Source: Candidatus Moraniibacteriota bacterium
GTDB lineage: Bacteria; Patescibacteriota; Minisyncoccia; Moranbacterales; GCA-2747515
Direction of reading: 5' to 3'
Length of the DNA: 11,025 bases
Assembly: GCA_027039165.1 (NCBI GenBank)
Contig: JALWEZ010000136.1
Coordinates: 1-11,025, forward strand
In this document: piece after piece, positions 6,426 to 11,025 of the stretch
Layout of the letters: each line of letters begins with the position of its first letter
Numbering within the stretch: position 1 is the stretch's first letter
Translations under genes and position numbers: made by a program
The notes under the pieces: model-generated
What the model saw: only the letters and a program-made list of their open reading frames with translations
Told to the model about the DNA's origin: nothing
Databases searched by the model: none

Positions 6426-7217
6426 CTATTTTTGTTTTTTACTAAACTCAGATAATTCTTTTGATTTAAACTTTGCATCATCCAAAACCTCCTCAAAGAG
6501 TTTATCTATTTTATTTTGTTTAAATCTTACAAGACCAGCCTCAGTAGTGCCACCCTTACTTGTGATTTTTGCTACAAGCTTTTCAATTGAACTAGATTCT
6601 AAATTATTCTCTAAATAACTAGTAGTTCCTTTTAAAAGTCCCACAATCATTTGGTTAATTTTTTGTTCATCTAAATCCAATTCACTAGACTTTGATTTAA
6701 AAACCTTTATTACTTCCAAAATAAATGCTGGACCACTTCCATAAACTGCGGTAAAAATATCAAATTTATCCTCATCTATACAAGCGACTATTCCCATATT
6801 TTCTAACTCTTTTTTTATGTAATTAATTTTTCTATCCCCGCGCGCATTAGCGCAAAAAGCAATTACTGACTCACCATAACTAACAGCTAAATTTGGCATA
6901 ATGCGCACAATTTTTACTTTTTTTCCCAAAAATTCCTCAAAAAAACCAATCTTTACACCAGCAACCACAGAAATTATTAATTTATTTTCTAAATCTAATT
7001 CTTTAAGCTCTAAAATAATTTGCTCAACAACACTTGGTTTAGTACAAATCCACAAAACCTCGCTTTTTTCTACTAACTCTTTTAATGAATTAGCACTTTT
7101 AATTTGCTTATGTTTATTACTTTTTGAAATGTAACAAAAAGAATTTTTGATGTTTTTTTTGAGTCCTTTGTGAATAGCTTGTGCCATGCTACCAAAGCCT
7201 ATAAATCCATGTTTCAT
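6426..7217 (-). CDS. proC: Pyrroline-5-carboxylate reductase
   Basis: This enzyme catalyses the last step of proline synthesis, the NAD(P)H-dependent reduction of pyrroline-5-carboxylate. The N-terminal Rossmann motif is GFIGFGSMAQAI (4-15). CTKP (58-61), SVVAGV (83-88) and RIMPN (105-109) mark the dinucleotide domain. GSGPAF (160-165) and SKGGTTEAG (220-228) belong to the helical dimerisation domain that forms the active site. The length of 263 is normal (260-280). It follows proB by 2 nt and must be co-transcribed and probably coupled to it. No Shine-Dalgarno site is visible before the ATG, consistent with coupling. Confidence 0.96.
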   Translation of the reverse strand: MKHGFIGFGSMAQAIHKGLKKNIKNSFCYISKSNKHKQIKSANSLKELVEKSEVLWICTKPSVVEQIILELKELDLENKLIISVVAGVKIGFFEEFLGKKVKIVRIMPNLAVSYGESVIAFCANARGDRKINYIKKELENMGIVACIDEDKFDIFTAVYGSGPAFILEVIKVFKSKSSELDLDEQKINQMIVGLLKGTTSYLENNLESSSIEKLVAKITSKGGTTEAGLVRFKQNKIDKLFEEVLDDAKFKSKELSEFSKKQK

Positions 7218-7219
7218 AA

Positions 7220-7981
7220 TTATGCTTTAAATTTAGTAAATTTACTTTTTCCGTTTAATGCATTAAGCAAAAAATTTTCCCTCAATCCATTCAAAATCCA
7301 AACTTCAATCCCCTCTTGTTTACAAATTTCCATTGCCTCAATTTTTGAAGTCATGCCTCCAGTTCCAAGTTTTGAGTCGACTTCTTCTACAAATTTATCT
7401 AAATTATCCAAATCTTCAATTTGCTCAATTAGTTTTGCATTTTTATTTATCTTTGGATTACTGTCAAAAAGACCATCAATATCCGAAGCAATTACCAATC
7501 TATCCGCATCAATTACACAAGCAACAAGAGCCGATAATTTATCATTATCTCCAAGCATTATTTCTTCTATTGCTATTGTATCATTTTCATTCACAATTGG
7601 AATATAATTAAACTCCAATAATTTGTTTAGTGTGTTTTTAGAATTAATCCTTGCTGAAGCGTCCAAAAATTCTTTGTTTGTCATAAGACACTGAGCAACT
7701 CTGAGCCCAAAACTCTCAAAAATTTCTTCAAAAATTCCAAATAATTTAGGTTGACCAATTGCAGACATAGCTTGCTTTGAATCAACTTTATTATCATACC
7801 CTTCAATATTTACAAACTGCCGAGCTGTAGCTATAGCCCCAGATGATACAATTACTACATCATAATCCTTCTGCACATCTTTAATTTGCCTTGCAATATC
7901 TTCAATTTTTCCATAGGAAATTCTATCTGTTCCCATTGTTAGAGTAGACGTTCCTATCTTTAATACTATTTTTTTCTTCAT
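7220..7981 (-). CDS. proB: Glutamate 5-kinase, short form without PUA
   Basis: This enzyme phosphorylates glutamate at the gamma carboxylate, the first committed step of proline synthesis. The amino acid kinase fold is complete: VLKIGTS (6-12), VSSGAI (45-50), PIVNENDTI (128-136), LGDNDKLSA (143-151), DIDGLFDSNP (167-176) and GTGGMTSKI (206-214). The length of 253 matches forms lacking the C-terminal PUA RNA-binding-like domain found in the 367-residue E. coli enzyme. In E. coli, feedback inhibition by proline acts on the kinase domain, so inhibition may remain. It follows proA by 12 nt, with a weak AAAGA as possible ribosome binding site. Confidence 0.95.
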   Translation of the reverse strand: MKKKIVLKIGTSTLTMGTDRISYGKIEDIARQIKDVQKDYDVVIVSSGAIATARQFVNIEGYDNKVDSKQAMSAIGQPKLFGIFEEIFESFGLRVAQCLMTNKEFLDASARINSKNTLNKLLEFNYIPIVNENDTIAIEEIMLGDNDKLSALVACVIDADRLVIASDIDGLFDSNPKINKNAKLIEQIEDLDNLDKFVEEVDSKLGTGGMTSKIEAMEICKQEGIEVWILNGLRENFLLNALNGKSKFTKFKA

Positions 7982-7993
7982 AATCTTTAATTA

Positions 7994-9181
7994 TTATCTT
8001 ATTTGCCCGTTTCCTGAAATATACCATTTATTGGTAACTAACTGCTCAAGTCCTATAGGACCTCTAAAATGAAGTTTTTGCGTACTTATCGCAATTTCTG
8101 CTCCAAAACCAAATTCTCCTCCATCTGTAAATCTAGTTGATGCGTTGTGGTAAACTGCAGCACAATCCACTCTGTCTTGAAAAACACTTGCATTTTCTTT
8201 GTTTTTTGAGATTATAACTGCAGAATGTCCCCCTGAATAAGTGTTAATTATTTCAATTGCGCTACCCAAATCTTTCACTACTTTTATATAAATTTTATTT
8301 GAAAGAAACTCTTGTGCAAGAATTTCCTCTTCATTTTCTACCCAAAAAACTCTAGTATCTATTTGAGAAATTTCTTTATCTCCAAAAACTTCTATATTAT
8401 TTTCTACTAAACTACTTACTAATTTTTTGGTGTTTTTTTCTAAATCTTTTAGATTCTTGTCTACTAAAACTTTGTCTAGAGCATTACACACACTTATCCT
8501 TGATTTTCCATTTAGTATAATTTCTACAGCTTGAGAAAAATTTACTTCTTTATCCACAAAAGCAAAATTATTTCCTCTACCACTTACTATAACTGGTACT
8601 TTTGCATTTTCTTTCACAAATTTTATAAGACCCTCACCGCCTCTTGGTATAATTAAATCTAAATTTAGAGTATTGTTTTTTATAATTTCTTGAGTTTTTG
8701 TTCTGCTTAAATCAAGATACTCAACTCTATTTTTATCCAGTCCTACTTCTTCTAAAGCCCTTTGCCACAGAGAAACTAGAAATTTATTAGAATTACTAGC
8801 CTCTTTTCCTCCTTTTAGAAATACCTTATTTCCTGCTTTAAAAGCTAGGATAGAAGCCTCAATCGTTACATCTGGTCTTGATTCATAAATAATTAAAATA
8901 TTTCCAAAAGACACTGTCTTGTTTTGTATCCTCATTCCATTTTCGTAATCAAACTCAAACAAAACTTTCCCCTCTGGATCTTCAAAGTTTATAGTTTTCT
9001 CTACAGATGTTGCCATTGATTCTATTTTAACCTCATCAATTTTTAGTCTATCTAGAAGAGATTCATCTATTTTTTTGCAATGCAAAATATCTTTTTTATT
9101 TGCTTTTAATATTTTATCTTCATTTTCTCTCAAAAGTCTTGCAAGTACTTTCAATACCTCATTTTTCTTATCTTTATTCAT
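7994..9181 (-). CDS. proA: Glutamate-5-semialdehyde dehydrogenase (gamma-glutamyl phosphate reductase)
   Basis: This enzyme reduces gamma-glutamyl phosphate, made by ProB, to glutamate semialdehyde, which cyclises to the ProC substrate. The 395-residue aldehyde dehydrogenase fold shows YESRPDVT (99-106), LKGGKEA (122-128), DLIIPRGG (175-182), the catalytic Cys232 in SVCNALDKVLV (230-240), and the long ProA signature around NASTRFTDGGEFGFGAEI (346-363) and STQKLHFRGPIGLE (366-379). One departure is clear: the usual G-x-C-H-x-Y-V-D segment reads GNNFAFVD (203-210), losing the conserved Cys and His. All catalytic landmarks are otherwise intact, so activity is expected. It is the first gene of proA-proB-proC; the gene order differs from the common proB-proA. 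A hairpin ends 23 nt before its ATG. Confidence 0.95.
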   Translation of the reverse strand: MNKDKKNEVLKVLARLLRENEDKILKANKKDILHCKKIDESLLDRLKIDEVKIESMATSVEKTINFEDPEGKVLFEFDYENGMRIQNKTVSFGNILIIYESRPDVTIEASILAFKAGNKVFLKGGKEASNSNKFLVSLWQRALEEVGLDKNRVEYLDLSRTKTQEIIKNNTLNLDLIIPRGGEGLIKFVKENAKVPVIVSGRGNNFAFVDKEVNFSQAVEIILNGKSRISVCNALDKVLVDKNLKDLEKNTKKLVSSLVENNIEVFGDKEISQIDTRVFWVENEEEILAQEFLSNKIYIKVVKDLGSAIEIINTYSGGHSAVIISKNKENASVFQDRVDCAAVYHNASTRFTDGGEFGFGAEIAISTQKLHFRGPIGLEQLVTNKWYISGNGQIR

Positions 9182-9204
9182 ATTTTTATAGTTAAATTAA
9201 ATAA

Positions 9205-9240
9205 AAACCTACTCCGCTCATTCTCAGGTGGAGTAGGTTT
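9205..9240 (-). terminator. Hairpin and T-run between gdh and proA
   Basis: A perfect 11-bp stem (AAACCTACTCC, 9205-9215, with 9230-9240) can be extended by G-U pairs to 14, leaving the loop CATTCTCA. On the minus strand it is followed by TTTTTATTTAATTT. It lies 18 nt past the gdh stop, as expected of a terminator. It also lies only 23 nt before the proA ATG, too close for a complete separate promoter in between. Confidence 0.75.
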
Positions 9241-9258
9241 CAAAAAATCAAAAGTTTA

Positions 9259-10512
9259 TTAGTTTATATCAGCTTTATCTATCACTCTTTTTATAGCAAT
9301 TTTATTTGCAGCTTTTCTAAGTGATAAATTTTCCTTTTGCGCTAAATCTTTTATCTTAGAAAAAGCACCAATTATTCTATCTTTTAATTTTGTGTTTACT
9401 TCCTCTAGTGTCCAATGCTCTCCTTTTAAATTCTGATCCCATTCAAAGTAAGACACTATAACTCCTCCTGAATTTGCTATAAGTCCGGGTATAATTCTTG
9501 TGCCTTTTGCTTCAAGAATCTGCTCCGCATCTGGAAGCACTGGACCATTAGCAAGTTCAAGTACTATGGGGGCTTTTATGTTATCTGCATTTTGAGAATT
9601 TATAACTCCGCCCAGTGCTGCCGGCACAAGCAAATCAACATCTAGTTCTAACAGCTCTTCATTTGTAATTTTTTCTAAATCCAAAGAATCAAGTCTTGCT
9701 ATTTTAGAACCATCTTTATAGGTTTTCTCAAGTATTTTTGGAATATTTAAACCATTTTTATCATAAAGCGCGCAAGAAGAATCAGAAATAGCCACTACCT
9801 TATAACCATCGTTATAAAGAAGCTCTGCCATTACAGAACCAGCATTACCAAATCCTTGAATTGCTACACAAATACTGCTTTTATCTTCTACATCTGCATA
9901 TTCTTCTCCAAGAATATAAAATCCACCCATTGCAGTTGATTTATCTCTCCCCTCAGATCCTCCGTCACTAATTGGTTTTCCTGTTATAAAAGCTGGTGAT
10001 TTTTCTCCTGCGATTTTTTCGTATTCATCAAGCATCCAACTCATAATTTGTGGATTTGTGTTTACATCTGGCGCTGGCACGTCTTTTGTTGGTCCCACTG
10101 CGTTAAATAATTCTCTTACATATCCTCTAGAAATTTTTTCTAATTCACTTTTTGAATAGTTTTTTGGATTTATGCGAACTCCTCCTTTTGCTCCACCAAA
10201 AGGCAAATCAGTCACTGAAGTTTTTAGCATCATACCAAAAGCAAGCTCAGACACCTCATCCAAATCAACATCTTGATGAAATCTAATTCCACCTTTTCCA
10301 GGTCCCAGATTTAAATTATACTGCACCCTATAAGCTGTAATTATCTCAATTGTTCCATCATCTTTTTTGATAGGATAATTAACTTGAAATACTTTTTGAG
10401 GATGCTTTACAAGTAACAATTCTTCTTTGGTCATCACTCCTTGTTTTTTTATATTCTCTATTTCTTTTTTGCAATTAACGCAAAACACTAACTCATTCTC
10501 TGAATAAACCAT
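9259..10512 (-). CDS. gdhA: Glutamate dehydrogenase
   Basis: This 417-residue hexameric-type enzyme interconverts glutamate with 2-oxoglutarate and ammonia. Substrate-binding and catalytic features are intact: YRVQYNLNLGPGKGGIRFH (61-79) with K73, MLKTSV (95-100) with K97, PFGGAKGG (104-111) with catalytic K109, and APDVNT (147-152) with D149. TGKP (177-180) and GGSEGRDKSTAMGG (184-197) precede the nucleotide domain, whose GxGxxG is GFGNAG (220-225). An Asp at the end of the second strand (AISDS, D244) favours NAD over NADP; this is inference. IIPGLIANSGGVIVSYFEW (340-358) completes the active site. The N-terminus is unusual: about 30 residues with C11 and C14 in CVNC in place of the common helical start. 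Located ahead of the proline genes, it could supply their glutamate. Confidence 0.94.
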   Translation of the reverse strand: MVYSENELVFCVNCKKEIENIKKQGVMTKEELLLVKHPQKVFQVNYPIKKDDGTIEIITAYRVQYNLNLGPGKGGIRFHQDVDLDEVSELAFGMMLKTSVTDLPFGGAKGGVRINPKNYSKSELEKISRGYVRELFNAVGPTKDVPAPDVNTNPQIMSWMLDEYEKIAGEKSPAFITGKPISDGGSEGRDKSTAMGGFYILGEEYADVEDKSSICVAIQGFGNAGSVMAELLYNDGYKVVAISDSSCALYDKNGLNIPKILEKTYKDGSKIARLDSLDLEKITNEELLELDVDLLVPAALGGVINSQNADNIKAPIVLELANGPVLPDAEQILEAKGTRIIPGLIANSGGVIVSYFEWDQNLKGEHWTLEEVNTKLKDRIIGAFSKIKDLAQKENLSLRKAANKIAIKRVIDKADIN

Positions 10513-10537
10513 AGCTTTTGTTTATTTTATTAACTTA

Positions 10538-10543
10538 ATTATA
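10538..10543 (-). promoter_or_regulatory. Candidate -10 for gdh
   Basis: A perfect TATAAT on the minus strand lies 25 nt before the gdh ATG. The -35 region (about 10561-10567) is A/T-rich and not convincing. No Shine-Dalgarno site is present before the ATG. Confidence 0.4.
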
Positions 10544-10598
10544 ATATCATCTCACAAACTTTAAATCTATCTAGTATGACAATGTATGAAATTCAAAC

Positions 10599-10622
10599 AA
10601 AAACCCGACTCTATAAGTCAGG
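10599..10622 (-). terminator. Minus-strand hairpin with T-run upstream of gdh
   Basis: On the minus strand CCTGACT pairs with AGTCGGG (one G-U pair) around TATAG, then TTTTTGTTTG follows. In form it is a rho-independent terminator, placed 87 nt before the gdh ATG. It would end a transcript started at the promoter at 10742-10714 or one from the transposase relic. The same bases are part of a REP-like unit. Confidence 0.55.
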
Positions 10623-10625
10623 TGG
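10604..10625 (+). repeat. REP-like palindromic unit, copy 1
   Basis: The unit begins CCCGACT, has the loop CTATA, then AGTCAGG, and ends GTGG. An inverted, degenerate second copy lies 23 nt away at 10649-10669. Hairpin-plus-GTGG form, pairing in inverted orientation and proximity to a RAYT relic suggest a REP/BIME pair. Copies elsewhere in the genome cannot be tested here. Confidence 0.45.
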
Positions 10626-10648
10626 AAATACAAGTAAAATGCCAAAAA

Positions 10649-10669
10649 CCACCTCAGATAAGACGCGGG
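10649..10669 (-). repeat. REP-like unit, copy 2 (inverted)
   Basis: Read on the minus strand it begins CCCG and ends AGGTGG like copy 1, sharing an internal TCT and TAT. Its own hairpin is poor, suggesting decay. With copy 1 it forms an inverted pair around a 23-nt spacer. Confidence 0.4.
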
Positions 10670-10713
10670 AATAGATTAGTTGAAATGATTGCATTTTCTA
10701 TCTTCATACACCT

Positions 10714-10742
10714 ATTATACACTTATTACCCCAAAATGCAAA
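10714..10742 (-). promoter_or_regulatory. Minus-strand promoter upstream of the REP-like pair
   Basis: On the minus strand, TTTGCA (10742-10737) and a perfect TATAAT (10719-10714) are spaced by 17 bases. The -35 matches four of six positions. Transcription would start near 10707 and run about 105 nt to the terminator at 10622-10599. It lies just past the stop codon of the transposase relic. Confidence 0.45.
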
Positions 10743-10745
10743 TAA

Positions 10746-10910
10746 TTAACGTTTTTGTTCTTTCAAATCAGAATTATCAAAATAACAATCACTCTCCCAT
10801 TCTTGTGGATTATATTTTATATACTCAGAAATTTTTTCAAATTCTTTTTCATTGCGAATAATACGATCATAAAATCGTGCTTGCCAAAAAAAATTTAGAT
10901 GCACTGTGAA
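10746..10910 (-). pseudogene. C-terminal fragment of a REP-associated tyrosine transposase (RAYT, Y1_Tnp)
   Basis: The minus strand from about 10892 to the TAA at 10748-10746 reads FFWQARFYDRIIRNEKEFEK, then ISEYIKYNPQEW, ending in a charged tail DLKEQKR. This is the familiar C-terminal part of IS200-like REP-associated transposases (WQ-xFYDHIIRNE...IxxYIxxNPxxW). The rest is missing: reading upstream, the frame meets TAA at 10913-10911 after five non-homologous codons, and no HUH motif or catalytic Tyr is left. The gene is therefore broken, with about 50 residues remaining. The break is close to the suspected insertion-element end at about 10928. RAYTs act on REP hairpins, and two such units lie just downstream. 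Confidence 0.75.
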
Positions 10911-10913
10911 TTA

Positions 10914-11025
10914 GACAAGGCTACTCATGTTAGTTATCAATGATAATGTCATAGTAGGTGTTCAATAGAAATGTCATACCTGTTAGTATATAAGGTTAAT
11001 AAATTAATCATGTGTACTATGGAGA
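10914..11025. mobile_element. Possible insertion-element end with TGTCATA iterations
   Basis: No gene is complete here. AATGTCATA occurs at 10945-10953 and 10970-10978, and TGTTAGT at 10928-10934 and 10981-10987. A perfect palindrome TTATCA-A-TGATAA occupies 10934-10946. The final bases GGAGA (11021-11025) look like a Shine-Dalgarno site for a plus-strand gene just outside the window; ATG at 11010-11012 is another start candidate. Iterated subterminal motifs next to a truncated transposase gene recall the ends of IS elements such as the IS481 group. That family assignment is only a recollection of style and is weak. Confidence 0.3.

Noticed and set aside
7170..7607. Plus-strand open frame of 145 codons across proC and proB
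   Set aside because: It is antisense to strongly conserved coding sequence, and its Ser/Leu/Ile-rich composition is that expected from the reverse of AT-rich genes.
10599..10707. 6S RNA, because of a stem-bubble-stem fold
   Set aside because: The bubble is flanked by only 4 and 6 pairs, the RNA would be about 110 nt against roughly 180 for 6S, and the units are better explained as an inverted REP-like pair.
10586..10861. Plus-strand open frame of 91 codons
   Set aside because: It lies antisense to the transposase relic and across the REP-like units and promoter, has no ribosome binding site, and its translation resembles no protein fold; the minus-strand reading has clear homology.

Overview
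The window is AT-rich and gene-dense, with mostly short or overlapping-scale gaps. It suggests a bacterium with a small genome. My best guess is a member of the Candidate Phyla Radiation (Patescibacteria). The grounds are: a short Mur ligase lacking the usual N-terminal domain, paired with a FemAB-type transferase; compact versions of several housekeeping enzymes; few Shine-Dalgarno sites; and a REP-associated transposase relic. This placement is inference. TGA works as a stop at the end of def, so the Gracilibacteria/SR1 code (TGA = Gly) is not indicated.

Layout. 24-1823 (+) encodes a secreted right-handed beta-helix protein ending in a two-repeat dockerin. It converges on a two-gene minus-strand envelope operon, femAB-like (4145-3192) then murE-like ligase (3190-1856). 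A bidirectional terminator lies between them, with the ligase stop codon in its loop. A 37-bp divergent spacer leads to an RsuA/RluB-type pseudouridine synthase (4183-4890, +) and an unrecognised 127-residue protein with its own promoter and a good ribosome binding site (4971-5354, +). A strong bidirectional hairpin separates these from rpsT (5708-5418, -), which has its own promoter and a leader of about 95 nt.

The remaining minus-strand genes run gdh (10512-9259), proA (9181-7994), proB (7981-7220), proC (7217-6426) and def (6387-5854). Together they encode glutamate formation or use (glutamate dehydrogenase) and the complete three-enzyme route from glutamate to proline, followed by peptide deformylase. 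proA-proB-proC are separated by only 12 and 2 nt and must be one operon. A hairpin plus T-run between gdh and proA suggests termination or attenuation there.

The right edge (10513-11025) is accessory-looking. It holds a promoter, two inverted REP-like palindromic units, a minus-strand terminator, the C-terminal fragment of a REP-associated tyrosine (Y1/HUH) transposase, and, beyond the break in that gene, a stretch with iterated TGTCATA motifs that may be the end of another insertion element. This edge, and what it may do as an RNA leader upstream of gdh, is the least ordinary part of the window. No CRISPR array, rRNA or tRNA was seen.
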